A program made the translations under genes and the position numbers. Of a DNA stretch of 58,382 nucleotides, positions 8,335-18,966 are shown one piece after another. Below the pieces are notes generated by a model. The model searched no databases, had not been told where the DNA came from, and saw only the letters and a list, made by a program, of their open reading frames with translations. The number at the start of each line of letters is the position of its first letter. The stretch's first letter is position 1. This stretch comes from JBHOQX01 sp042408595 (GTDB lineage Bacteria > Chloroflexota > Chloroflexia > Chloroflexales > Roseiflexaceae), in assembly GCA_042408595.1 (NCBI GenBank), contig JBHOQX010000038.1, positions 1-58,382 on the forward strand. The letters run 5' to 3'.

Positions 8335-9231
8335 TCAGGAGCCGCCGAGCGGGACATCCAGGGCGATCACCATGCCGGCTCGCAAGACATCCAGCCGCAA
8401 CGCGCCGCCGGCCCGCGCCAGCGCCGCCCGCAACGCGCCGGAGTGCGCCAGCGCCGCACCATCCGCTGCCAGCAGCACATCGCCGACGAGCACCCCGGCC
8501 CGCTGCGCAGCCTCGCCGGCCTCGACCCCAACCACGAGCAGCCCCGCCGCCTGCTCGCCGCGCCTCTGCCCTGCCGGCAGCGCGACCGGCTGGACGCCAA
8601 CCCCGAGCCGGGCGCGCCCGCCCGGCCCCGCCGCCCAGGACGCGGCGACATGGCTTGGAATCGCAACCGACAGGTCGCCGCCGAAGACCATGGCGTTGAT
8701 GCCGATCACCTCGCCGCGGGCGTTCAGCAGCGGCCCGCCAGAGTTTCCCGGCCGCAATCGCACGTCCGACCGAATGAACGGCGCCGAGCGCTGGCCGCCC
8801 TGCACCGGCATCTCCCCCAGGGCGCTGACGATCCCGGCCGTCACGACCCACGGCTGGCCCCACGGATGCCCGATCGCGAACACTATCTCGCCCACCCGTA
8901 GCCGCCGCGAGTCGCCGACCGTCACGACGGGGAGATCGGCTGCATCTACCTGGAGCACGGCGAGATCGAGCTCCGGGCTGCGCTCGCCAATCCGCGTTTC
9001 GAAGATGCGCCCGTCGGCGAGCTGCACCTGCACCGGGCCGCGAGCATGGGCGATGACATGGTCATTCGTCAGGATCACGCCCTGCCGCCAGACCACGCCC
9101 GTGCCGCTGCCGCGCCCGCCGCTGCGCACCTGCGCGACACCCGGCCGTGCCCGCTCGATGATGTCCGAAGCTGCCGCCACGACGACAGGCCGTGCGGCGG
9201 CTGATCGCTCTGGAGATTTTACGACTGCCAT
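8335..9231 (-). CDS. HtrA/DegP-like serine protease with PDZ domain, no export signal
   Basis: A 298-residue S1C protease from ATG 9231. The catalytic triad is visible: H58 (TNDHVI), D89 (ELDLAVLQ) and S164 (RPGNSGGPL). Residues about 200-295 form a PDZ domain (GLLVVGVEAGEAAQRAGVLVGDVLLAADG). There is no signal peptide or anchor helix, which is unusual for HtrA proteins and implies a cytoplasmic site. It follows a paralogous protease at 9380-10288 by 148 bp and precedes the LuxR-type regulator. The three probably form one protein-quality or signalling operon. Confidence 0.88.
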   Translation of the reverse strand: MAVVKSPERSAAARPVVVAAASDIIERARPGVAQVRSGGRGSGTGVVWRQGVILTNDHVIAHARGPVQVQLADGRIFETRIGERSPELDLAVLQVDAADLPVVTVGDSRRLRVGEIVFAIGHPWGQPWVVTAGIVSALGEMPVQGGQRSAPFIRSDVRLRPGNSGGPLLNARGEVIGINAMVFGGDLSVAIPSHVAASWAAGPGGRARLGVGVQPVALPAGQRRGEQAAGLLVVGVEAGEAAQRAGVLVGDVLLAADGAALAHSGALRAALARAGGALRLDVLRAGMVIALDVPLGGS

Positions 9232-9379
9232 GGAAGCCTCGATTGAATGATGACGACGGATGATGGACAATGAACGACCAACGATCGACGGTGGACGGTG
9301 TCACAGTGCCATCTTGTCATCTGGTCACCTGGTCTCCTGTATCCGGCACTCCTCCTGCCTCTTCCGTCGCCCGTCCAAA

Positions 9380-10288
9380 TCACCCCCGCTGTCCAATCGT
9401 GATCTGGAGCGTCTGGAGCGTGCCGGCGCGGATGACCTCGACCGGCACGGCTCGCCCGACACGCTCGCCGGTCAGCAGCGCCTGCAGGTCATCGATATCG
9501 GCCACCGGCTGCCCATCGAGCGCCACAAGCACATCGCCGAGCAGCAGGCCGGCACGCGACGCCGGGCTGTTCGGCTCGACCCGCACCACCAGCAGGCCAC
9601 TCTCCTGCGCCCGCCCGGCGCGCTGCCCTTCCGGCAGCGCCACCGGCTGGCTGCTGATGCCGAGATAGCCGCGCTTCACCTGGCCATGCGCCGCCAGCGT
9701 CGCCGCCGTGCGCCACGCGAGCGCCGCCGGCACGGCGAGCGGCACGCCACCGACCAGTCCGGTTGTCAGCACGCCGACCACCGCGCCGCGTGCGTCGATC
9801 AGCGCACCGCCGGAGAAGCCGGGATACGGTGTCGCGTCGGTCTGGATGAAACGTTCCAGCACGCCGCCGCGCGCGGTGCGCAGCGGCCCGCCCACCGCGC
9901 TGACGACGCCCAGGCTGGCCATCGGGCCGTGGCTCGAGGGTCGCCCAACCGCCAGGATGATCTGGCCCACACGCGCCTCGCCGGCCTGTGCTGCGACCTC
10001 GGCCCCGAGGCCGGCGACCCGCAGGACCGCCAGATCGCTCACCGGGTCGCGCCCGGCGAACTGCGCCGGTAATGTGCGCTCGTCGTCGGTCTGCACGGTC
10101 AAGTCGTCTTCGCGCTCGATCACATGGTCGGCAGTGAGCACCAGGTTCTCGCCGGCGACGATCCCGCTGGCCGGCTGGCGTGGCCGCCCGTTGACCTGCA
10201 CCAGCGAACGCCGCACCCGCTCCACCGCGTCGGCAAGCTGGTTCGAAAGCGTGCTCAGCGCGTCCGTCTCGCTCTGTGGCGTACTCAT
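9380..10288 (-). CDS. HtrA/DegP-like serine protease with PDZ domain, first of tandem pair
   Basis: A 302-residue S1C protease. The triad is H55 (TADHVI), D85 (PVSDLAVLRV) and S159 (YPGFSGGAL, with F in place of the usual N before the serine). A PDZ domain covers about 205-300 (SGLLVVRVEPNSPASRAGLLLGDVLVALDG). The start ATG 10288 has AGGAG about 6 bp away. Like its neighbour it lacks any signal peptide or membrane helix, so it is likely cytoplasmic. The F-S-G-G oxyanion loop departs from the GNSGGP consensus and could change activity or specificity. Confidence 0.88.
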   Translation of the reverse strand: MSTPQSETDALSTLSNQLADAVERVRRSLVQVNGRPRQPASGIVAGENLVLTADHVIEREDDLTVQTDDERTLPAQFAGRDPVSDLAVLRVAGLGAEVAAQAGEARVGQIILAVGRPSSHGPMASLGVVSAVGGPLRTARGGVLERFIQTDATPYPGFSGGALIDARGAVVGVLTTGLVGGVPLAVPAALAWRTAATLAAHGQVKRGYLGISSQPVALPEGQRAGRAQESGLLVVRVEPNSPASRAGLLLGDVLVALDGQPVADIDDLQALLTGERVGRAVPVEVIRAGTLQTLQITIGQRG

Positions 10289-10842
10289 AAGAAGCTCCTG
10301 GGTGGTTCAGTTCGGGATGGCCTCAAAGACTCAATGAGCGACCGCAACCTGCGGGCAGATGCCATCCGCCCGCTCCAGCTCGCGTTGCTCCCTTGTTTTC
10401 TCGTCTCCCTGCGGCTCTGTCTCCTGCGCACCCGGTACTGTACACCATATCGCCTCATCGGGCGCCGGATGTGCGGCTAGCCGCTGGCCCGGAAAAACGG
10501 GTGGGGCATATCGCCGATAGCATAGCAGAGCATAGGCGGCGAGGGGGTTTGAAGAGGCACAGCCCTTCCGTGATCCCTTCCTGCGCGCGCACACTATGGC
10601 GCGCGTGCGCGCAGAAGAAGTCCATTCCTGTGGCCTGCCACACCTCCGGCATCGCATGCGCTCTATGCCATGGGACGGACGATGAACGTCAGCTACCCCC
10701 CCATCCCCAAGAGGCGCCTACGGTTGCGCTTTCTTTCACCTGGCATGCCTTCTCACCCGTTGAAGCCAGGTCGTTTTGTGGTAGGATAATGGCGCATGGT
10801 GTCTGCGATACCTGACACGTTCATACGCTCAACAAGGAGAGC
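10289..10842. other. Intergenic region, no gene seen
   Basis: This 554-bp gap lies between the divergent protease operon and GAPDH. Open frames in it have the composition of random GC-rich DNA and no ribosome sites. Apart from the GAPDH promoter at 10760-10787, nothing is recognised. Confidence 0.5.
10760..10787 (+). promoter_or_regulatory. GAPDH promoter
   Basis: TTGAAG (10760-10765), a 16-bp spacer and TAGGAT (10782-10787) precede the GAPDH start by about 58 bp. Confidence 0.5.
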
Positions 10843-10845
10843 ATG

Positions 10846-11844
10846 ATGGCAAAGATCGCGATTCACGGTTTCGGGCGCATCGGTCGCTCGCTCACCAAGG
10901 CGGCGCTGAAGTACAACCTGTTCACGCCATTTTCCGTCTCGGACATCAAGGATGTCGGGACCCTCGCAGCGCTGTTCAAGGCGGATACGAACTACGGCCT
11001 GTGGCCGGAGGATGTCGAGAGCGCGGACAGCAAGTTTATCATCGGCGGGCGCGAGATCGCCTACTACAACTCGATGCAGGAACTGCCGAACTGGGGCGCG
11101 CTCGGCGTTGACCTGGTGGTGGATTGCACCGGCCGCGCGACGAAGCGCGAGGGCGCGCAGGCGCACATCGACCGCGGTGCGAAGCGGGTGCTTGTCAGCG
11201 CGCCAAGCAAGACGCTGCAGGACTGCGACGCGGTGCTGCTGCGTGGCATCAACCTGGAGCAGTTCGACCCGGAGCGGCACAAGATCATCAGCATGGCGAG
11301 CTGCACCACCAACGCGCTGGCGCCGGTGGTGAAGGTCGTGCTGGAGAACTTCGGTATCGAGTACGGGCTGTTCTCGACGGTGCACGCCTACACCAATACC
11401 CAGTCGCTCACCGACCAGCCCATGGCCGACCGGCGCGACTCGTGGGCGGCGGCGGAGAATGTCATCCCGTCCTCGTCCGGCGCGGCCAAGGCGCTCCAGT
11501 TCATCTGGAAGGACCTGAAGATCACCGGCAAAGCTTACCGCGTGCCGGTGCGCACCGGCTCGATCGCCGAACTGAACCTGATCATGAGCCGCAACGCGAC
11601 GGTGGACGAGGTCAACGAGGCGTTCCGCAAGGCCGCGGCGGCGGAGCCGCTCAAGGGCGTGATGGGCGTCTTCGAGGAGGAGTGGGCTTCGGCGCGCGTG
11701 CTCGGCGATCCGCTGTCATCGATCGTCGATCTGCCGCTGACGCAGGTGCAGGGCGGCAATCTGCTGTCGGCTGCCGCATGGTACGACAACGAGTGGGGCT
11801 ACTCGACGCGCCTGGCCGAGGTCGCAGCGTTCCTCGCCAGATAG
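10846..11844 (+). CDS. gap: Glyceraldehyde-3-phosphate dehydrogenase, type I
   Basis: This glycolytic/gluconeogenic enzyme oxidises glyceraldehyde 3-phosphate to 1,3-bisphosphoglycerate with NAD(P). The protein has 332 residues. It has the Rossmann start IAIHGFGRIGRS, the catalytic cysteine at about residue 153 in ASCTTNALAP, and the C-terminal AAWYDNEWGYSTRLAE. The N-terminal half is divergent (DTNYGLWPEDVESAD where most have a DSVHGRF-like loop), so it is a less common subgroup. AAGGAG precedes two adjacent ATGs; either could be used. It is followed by a strong hairpin. Confidence 0.95.
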   Translation: MAKIAIHGFGRIGRSLTKAALKYNLFTPFSVSDIKDVGTLAALFKADTNYGLWPEDVESADSKFIIGGREIAYYNSMQELPNWGALGVDLVVDCTGRATKREGAQAHIDRGAKRVLVSAPSKTLQDCDAVLLRGINLEQFDPERHKIISMASCTTNALAPVVKVVLENFGIEYGLFSTVHAYTNTQSLTDQPMADRRDSWAAAENVIPSSSGAAKALQFIWKDLKITGKAYRVPVRTGSIAELNLIMSRNATVDEVNEAFRKAAAAEPLKGVMGVFEEEWASARVLGDPLSSIVDLPLTQVQGGNLLSAAAWYDNEWGYSTRLAEVAAFLAR

Positions 11845-11875
11845 GCACAGCTGGCCCCAGGCCCATGGGCCACGG

Positions 11876-11928
11876 AGGGTGCAAAGAGCATAGTGGGACG
11901 CGCTTTCCAACGGTGCTCTTTGCACCCT
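11876..11928 (+). terminator. Hairpin after GAPDH
   Basis: A perfect 15-bp inverted repeat, AGGGTGCAAAGAGCA (11876-11890) and its complement (11914-11928), with a 23-nt loop and a TTT just after. It lies 31 bp past the GAPDH stop and 24 bp before the next gene, so it is probably a terminator. The perfect arms could also form a protein-binding site. Confidence 0.55.
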
Positions 11929-11952
11929 TTGTAGTTGCGGAAAGGGCATGAG

Positions 11953-12708
11953 ATGAACCCGTTCGCGGTCTCCTCATGGTCGCTCGACGGGATGCTCAAC
12001 GCCGGGCTGCCGCTGCTGGCGTTGCCAGGCGCGGTACGTGAGCACGGCCTCGACCTGCTCGAACTCTGCCATTTTCACCTGCCCACGACTGACGACCCCT
12101 ACTTGCGGAGCGTCCGCCGGGCGCTCGACGAGGCGGGCGTCCGGCTGCTGACCCTGCTGATCGATACCGGGGATATCGCCGCGCCCGATCCCGGGGAGCG
12201 TGAGGCGGAGATACAGGCCATTCGCAGATGGCTGGATATCGCCGCAGCGCTCGGCGCCGAGCGGGCGCGCATTGTCGCCGGGCGCCAGCCGCCCACGCCC
12301 GAGGTCATCGAACGGAGCGCGGCGGGGCTGGCGGCACTCGGCGCGGAAGCGACCGCGCGCGGTGTGCGCCCGATCACCGAAAACTGGCTGGCGACCGGCC
12401 AGGAGCCGGACGCGCTGCTCGCGATCATCAGCCGTTGCGGGCTTGGGCTGTGCGTGGACGTCGGCAATGCCGAGGCGACCGCCGACAAGTACGCGACCAT
12501 CGAGCGGCTCATGCCGCACGCCGCATCGGTCCACTTCAAGGCGCGCTACGGGCCTGACGGCGCTCTCGAGCTGGACGACCTGCGACGGAGCGCGGCTTTG
12601 ATGCGCGCGTCCGGCTTCGACGGGCCGATCTCGCTGATCTACCAGGAGAAGCGCGACGAGTGGGCAGGGATCGCCCGGCTGCGCGCGGCGCTGGAGGAAG
12701 CGTTGTAG
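11953..12708 (+). CDS. Sugar phosphate isomerase/epimerase (AP endonuclease-2 TIM barrel)
   Basis: A 251-residue xylose-isomerase-like TIM barrel. Likely metal-site residues are seen in ITENWL (Glu), CVDVGNAEA (Asp), SVHFKAR (His) and IYQEK (Glu), each at the end of a barrel strand. The start MNPFAVSSWSLDGML is typical for the family. The substrate is not predictable from sequence alone; sugar or inositol-type epimerases and dehydratases share this fold. It lies downstream of GAPDH behind a hairpin, and is convergent with the YdeI gene. Confidence 0.75.
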   Translation: MNPFAVSSWSLDGMLNAGLPLLALPGAVREHGLDLLELCHFHLPTTDDPYLRSVRRALDEAGVRLLTLLIDTGDIAAPDPGEREAEIQAIRRWLDIAAALGAERARIVAGRQPPTPEVIERSAAGLAALGAEATARGVRPITENWLATGQEPDALLAIISRCGLGLCVDVGNAEATADKYATIERLMPHAASVHFKARYGPDGALELDDLRRSAALMRASGFDGPISLIYQEKRDEWAGIARLRAALEEAL

Positions 12709-12927
12709 GCAGCCGCAAGAGCGCTCAACGCCATGCCTCATGCGGCTATGGATGGTCGATGACGCCGCGGCACGTCGGCGCAGCCAACCGGAAGTCCCTT
12801 CAACTTCCGCCGCACTGCCGGAGTGGCGCGGTCGCCCGCACAGCAGGAGACAGGGATGGCCGCAGGCCCGTCACCTTCCGCGTGCGCGCGTGTCAGGCGG
12901 TCGCAGAGACACGGCCGGGCAGGGGAG

Positions 12928-13521
12928 CTACGGATACAGCTTCTCACCGCGTTCCAGCATCGCGATGAACTGCTCGATGCGCTTCGCGCGCGTCTCAGGC
13001 CTCCTGGCCGTCTGGATGCGCCAGAGGATGGCGTTGCGGTTGGTGCGGTTGAGCGTGGCGAAGCAGGCGCGCGCCGCCTCATTTGCATCCAGCGCCGCCT
13101 GCAAGTCCTCCGGTACGCTGATGGTCGCCGGCCCGTCGTACGCCGCCTCCCAACGACCGTCGGCCTTGGCCGCTTCGACGGCGCGGAGCCCGGCGGGACG
13201 CATGCGCCCGCTGGCGATCAGCGCCTCGGCCTTGTTCCGATTGATCTTGGACCAGACGCTCCTGGCGCCGCGCTTGGTGAATTTCTGCAACCAGAAGAGG
13301 TCGTCATAGGACTTCTTCTGGCCGTCGATCCAGCCGTAGCATAACGCCGCCTCCACCGCCTCGTCATACGTGACGGTCGGGATGCCGGAACTCTTCTTGG
13401 CGATGCGCAGCCAGATGCCGGGCGACGTCGCGTGGTTCGCGTCGAGCCAGGCTTCCCAGTCCTTTTGTGTCGCGAAGTGCTGAACCGGCAAATCGGTGGG
13501 CGGCGTCGTTGCTGCGGCCAT
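12928..13521 (-). CDS. YdeI/OmpD-associated family protein
   Basis: A 197-residue protein with the YdeI layout. The N-terminal part has DWEAWLDANHATSPGIWLRIAKK and TYDEAVEAALCYGWIDGQKKSYDD. Then come WSKINRNKAEALI, and a C-terminal helical part with VPEDLQAALDANEAARACF. It is found widely as a small cytoplasmic protein; a role in stress or antimicrobial-peptide resistance has been proposed for some homologues. I chose ATG 13521 (MAAATTPPTDLPV), which has AGGAG upstream; longer in-frame starts add sequence without family similarity. Confidence 0.85.
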   Translation of the reverse strand: MAAATTPPTDLPVQHFATQKDWEAWLDANHATSPGIWLRIAKKSSGIPTVTYDEAVEAALCYGWIDGQKKSYDDLFWLQKFTKRGARSVWSKINRNKAEALIASGRMRPAGLRAVEAAKADGRWEAAYDGPATISVPEDLQAALDANEAARACFATLNRTNRNAILWRIQTARRPETRAKRIEQFIAMLERGEKLYP

Positions 13522-13985
13522 GCGTTCGGCTGCTCCTTTCTGCCAGGAGGATACCATCTCTACCCGCTCGCGGCAAACCGCCGCCCGCAGAAACGCCTCT
13601 TGCCCCCTTGAGTCGTTGCGCACGGTGGGCACCAATGCTGTGTGCCGCGCGGCCAGTGCCAGTATGCGGCTGACAGATCACATTGCGTCGACTCGCTCCT
13701 CGTTCCAGCACGGGATCGATCGTCTCTTGCGCTCTCCGTATCGAGTTGGCCAGATACACCACGCAATGGCTCGCCCGATCGATCGCGCGTGATGCCGTCC
13801 AGATAGTGTAAGGCGACCTGCACGGCGGATGTCGCCGACACCCTTTCCGTTCTTGTACCCATCCCGACACGAGTACGACAGTGGATCGCAGGCATGCTAT
13901 GGTGTCATCGGGTACCGCGGCGACGGTTGATGGGTCGCGGCCGAAAACGACCGGCGCGCATACGTCTAACGCCAGGAGGAACGGT
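13522..13985. other. Intergenic region
   Basis: Apart from a possible extended -10 (TGC-TATGGT ending at 13903) that would serve the small gene at 13986, no gene or repeat is recognised here. Confidence 0.4.
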
Positions 13986-14240
13986 ATGTCCACGAGTCGC
14001 AATCGTCCCCTGCCCACCGCTATGCTCGACGACGACCGCACGGCGCTGATCGGGCTGGGGTCGCTCAGCGACTACCAGCCGCTGAACAGCGCGTACAGCG
14101 TCGCACGCCTGGTCGAGTTAGAGCAGACGATGCGAGCGGCGCGGCAGGCCGACATTCGTGCCATGCAGGCGCTGGCCGCCGCCCGCGATGCCGCCGTCGC
14201 CATGGCGCGGATTCGCCGGCTGTACAGTTCCTGGGCCTGA
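13986..14240 (+). CDS. Small hypothetical protein with helical C-terminus
   Basis: An 84-residue protein behind a textbook ribosome site (AGGAGG, 6 bp from ATG). After an N-terminal extension (STSRNRPLPTAMLDDDRTAL), residues about 40-80 are an alanine- and arginine-rich amphipathic helix (VARLVELEQTMRAARQADIR) that could form a coiled coil. I recognise no family. It is alone between the YdeI gene and glmS; the latter is convergent. Confidence 0.55.
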   Translation: MSTSRNRPLPTAMLDDDRTALIGLGSLSDYQPLNSAYSVARLVELEQTMRAARQADIRAMQALAAARDAAVAMARIRRLYSSWA

Positions 14241-14446
14241 AGCGCAAATCCGAGCGCAAGCGCCCGGCACGGCGCGCGATGACGACGGTGGAAAGCGACG
14301 TTCGATGTTGCGCGACTGGACGGTTTAGGTCGTTTCAGAGAACCCATCCTGATCGCGACGCGCCTCACGCACCTCCAACGCGATCGGCGGGCGCGCCGGC
14401 TTCATCGCGGCGCACGCCGGAGACAATAAGGGAGACTGTGGCAAAC

Positions 14447-14499
14447 GGGACGACCTGGGCCGAAGCAGATGCGGCTCTGGTTTCAGCCCAGACCGTCCC
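14447..14499. terminator. Inverted repeat between convergent genes
   Basis: Arms at 14447-14460 (GGGACG-AC-CTGGGC) and 14486-14499 (GCCCAG-AC-CGTCCC) pair in 12 of 14 positions. It sits between the small gene (plus) and glmS (minus) and could end transcription from either side, although there is no T-run. Confidence 0.4.
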
Positions 14500-14531
14500 G
14501 ATCTGCCAGGAAGTCTACAAGGTCCGCGAAG

Positions 14532-16376
<1,845 letters not shown>

Positions 16377-17150
16377 CTGTGTCTCCTTGCAGTGCGTCGT
16401 CCGCCAGGCGCAGCGAGGAAGCGCCGCGAACGGCAGCGACGCACGAATCACCATCACCACCATCGAACGGCGGGGAGCAATGATGTGACGCATGACGAAC
16501 GATAAGACGCACGGCGCACAGCCCCGGGGCGCTATAGGGCCATCGTTCGCCGCGCTGGGATGTGGTCGCTCACTGCGCCCGGCCTGGCCCGCCCGTCGCC
16601 GGGGGTTTTCGCCGGGGCGCTCGCAGGCGGTGGCGCGCCTGGGAGGCATCCGCTGATCTTTCGATGTTCTACGAGTTCAGAGCTCAAAGTTATCCTATGC
16701 AACTCAGCACTCGTATTAGCCCCGCCTCGCGGCGAGGAACCTCCACCTCGTCAACTGCGGGACACACCCGCAGTCCATGCGCTTGATCGCCAGTTCCCTG
16801 CTGCTGCACCATCCTTTCGCGCCCAAAGAACCATGCCTTCGCCGCTAGTGTACCATCTCCGGCGTGGAGATCAAGTGACAGTTCGCTTATGCCTGAACGT
16901 ATGGGGTCGCCTACACCACGGGAGGCGTGGCGAGCACGCAGCCCGCCAGCCAACCATCGGCTTCCGCTGGTTGTGCGTGCATCGCGGTGTTGTGTCCTTG
17001 CGCCTGTGGTACTATAGGCTCGGATGCAGGTCCAGGCGATCTGGATGTCCGAGCGGTCGCATCACGTCAGGGCGCCGCCCGTTCGATCTGCAACCCGCCA
17101 TCCGCAATCTGCCATTGCACAGGCAACCCGCCGATCAAAGGAGCGCCTGC
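16377..17150. other. Long divergent intergenic region
   Basis: 774 bp between glmS and the aminotransferase gene. Open frames here lack ribosome sites and protein-like composition. The only feature supported is the promoter at 16990-17018. Confidence 0.5.
16990..17018 (+). promoter_or_regulatory. Aminotransferase promoter
   Basis: TTGTGT (16990-16995), a 17-bp spacer and TATAGG (17013-17018). The leader to the ATG at 17151 is about 125 nt and contains no recognised riboswitch. Confidence 0.5.
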
Positions 17151-18395
17151 ATGCGCGATGTCTTCGCCCGGCGCGTCGCCGGCTTCGGCACCACGATCTT
17201 TACCGAGATGAGCGCGCTCGCGCATGAGCACGGCGCCGTCAATCTCGGCCAGGGCTTCCCGGATTTCCCCGGCCCCGCGTTCGTCAAGCGCGCCGCCGCC
17301 GATGCGATCGCCGCCGACTGGAACCAGTACGCCCCGATGGCCGGGCTGCCCCGCCTGCGCCAGGCCGTCGCGGCCCAATGGGAGCGCGACTACGGCCGCC
17401 TGCCCGACTGGCAGAGCGAGGTGACCGTCACCAGCGGCGCGACCGAGGCGCTCTGCGACCTGGCGCTCGCCCTGCTCGACCCGGGCGACGAGGCGATCGT
17501 GATCGAGCCGGCCTACGACGCCTACGTGCCGGACATCACGATGGCCGGGGCGACACCCATCCCGGTACGGCTCCTGCCGCCGGTGATCGGCGAACGGGCA
17601 GAGACGACCGACGACGGACGCCCGCCCACCGTCTACCGTCCATCAGCTTGGTCATTGGACGAGGCCGCGCTGCGCGCCGCCTTCGCCCGCCGCCCGAAGC
17701 TCATCCTGATCAACACGCCGCACAACCCGACCGGCAAGGTCTTCACCCGGGCCGAACTGGAGCTGATCGCGGCGCTGTGCCGGGAATACAACGTACTGGC
17801 GATCTGCGACGAGGTCTACGACCGGCTGACGTTCGACGGCGCCGGGCATGTGCCGCTTGCCACGCTGCCGGGGATGTGGGAGCGCACGCTGACCCTCAAC
17901 AGCATCGGCAAGACCTTCAGCGTGACAGGCTGGAAGATCGGCTGGGCAATCGGGCCGGCGCATCTCAACCAGGCACTGCGCCAGGCCCACCAGTGGGTCA
18001 CCTTCGCGACCGCCACGCCGTTGCAGGCCGCCGCCGCGGCGGCGCTGGAACAGGCCCCGGCGCTCGGCTACTACGAGCAACTCCGCGCCGAGTACGACGC
18101 ACGCCGCCGGCTGCTGCGCGGCGCGCTCGAGGCCGCCGGCCTGCCGACGCTGCCGGTCGAAGGGGCGTACTTCATCAGCGCCGACATCAGCGGCCTCGGC
18201 TTCGACGACGACCGGGCGTTCTGCCGCTGGCTGACGACCGATGTCGGCGTGGCCGCCATCCCGACCTCGGTCTTCTACGGTGATCAGGCCGGCGCGCCGA
18301 ACCTGGCACGCTTCTGCTTCGCGAAAAAACTGGAGACGCTCGAAGCGGCGGGCGAGCGGCTGGCACGGTTGAGTGCTTTGCGTTCGACGGGCTGA
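17151..18395 (+). CDS. Class I/II PLP aminotransferase (kynurenine/methionine type)
   Basis: A 414-residue fold-type I aminotransferase. Marks are NLGQGFPDFPGP near the N-terminus, NQYAPMAGLPRLRQAVA, the INTPHNPTGKVF block, and the PLP lysine at about residue 254 in SIGKTFSVTGWKIGWAIGP. The QGFPDF and YAPMAG motifs are typical of kynurenine aminotransferase/glutamine transaminase K and YbdL-type methionine aminotransferases. GGAG, 7 bp upstream, supports ATG 17151. The stop codon is followed within 21 bp by a small conserved-looking gene. Confidence 0.88.
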   Translation: MRDVFARRVAGFGTTIFTEMSALAHEHGAVNLGQGFPDFPGPAFVKRAAADAIAADWNQYAPMAGLPRLRQAVAAQWERDYGRLPDWQSEVTVTSGATEALCDLALALLDPGDEAIVIEPAYDAYVPDITMAGATPIPVRLLPPVIGERAETTDDGRPPTVYRPSAWSLDEAALRAAFARRPKLILINTPHNPTGKVFTRAELELIAALCREYNVLAICDEVYDRLTFDGAGHVPLATLPGMWERTLTLNSIGKTFSVTGWKIGWAIGPAHLNQALRQAHQWVTFATATPLQAAAAAALEQAPALGYYEQLRAEYDARRRLLRGALEAAGLPTLPVEGAYFISADISGLGFDDDRAFCRWLTTDVGVAAIPTSVFYGDQAGAPNLARFCFAKKLETLEAAGERLARLSALRSTG

Positions 18396-18416
18396 GTGCT
18401 GAACCGGAGCAGAGCA

Positions 18417-18746
18417 ATGGACCCTGAAACCATCGGCGACCTGACCTACCTGCCGAACCCGGACTATCCGTACCCGTTCCCCGTCGAGAAGCCGCCGCAC
18501 TTCTGGATGACCGAGCAGACCGGCCGGCTGGCCGCGGCGGTCGAGGTGTACTTCGCCGGTGAAAAGCTCTCGCCGGAGCAGCTCGGGTTGATTCAGCAGT
18601 ATCTGCGCCAGTACCTTGAGCGGGCGGTGATAGCGGCTGGCGCCGATCGTCGGCGATTGCTCGACCGCATCGGACGCCTGAAAACTGTCGCCGACATCGA
18701 GCGCTTCGCCGACGAGCTGTCCGAGATCGGCGTGGAGCCGTTTTAG
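18417..18746 (+). CDS. Small hypothetical protein downstream of aminotransferase
   Basis: A 109-residue protein beginning MDPETIGDLTYLPNPDYPYP. It continues with an aromatic and proline-rich stretch (FPVEKPPHFWMTEQTG) and a helical C-terminus (LSPEQLGLIQQYLRQYLERA). I chose ATG 18417, with GGAG about 8 bp upstream, rather than the in-frame GTG at 18396 that abuts the previous stop. It is likely cotranscribed with the aminotransferase. No family is recognised. Confidence 0.6.
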   Translation: MDPETIGDLTYLPNPDYPYPFPVEKPPHFWMTEQTGRLAAAVEVYFAGEKLSPEQLGLIQQYLRQYLERAVIAAGADRRRLLDRIGRLKTVADIERFADELSEIGVEPF

Positions 18747-18966
18747 CTGCCGCCCAGCGCCTGCGAGCGCCAGGAGTAGCTGTCCGATCTGATTTGTAAA
18801 GATCACAGCCACGCTCAACCTTTCCGTCTCTGCGCCGAACTAGCAATCCGCCCGCAGACAGAATCAAACACCGGACGCGCTGCGAATACTTCAGTGAACC
18901 ATCTATCGGGCGGCCGCCTGGACCACTCTGTGTAACCCGTCGGGCGGCGGATTGAAGGAGGTAGGT

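Noticed and set aside
16377..16560. glmS ribozyme/riboswitch in the glmS leader
   Set aside because: The leader shows no conserved ribozyme core that I can recognise, and the ATG follows a plain ribosome site.
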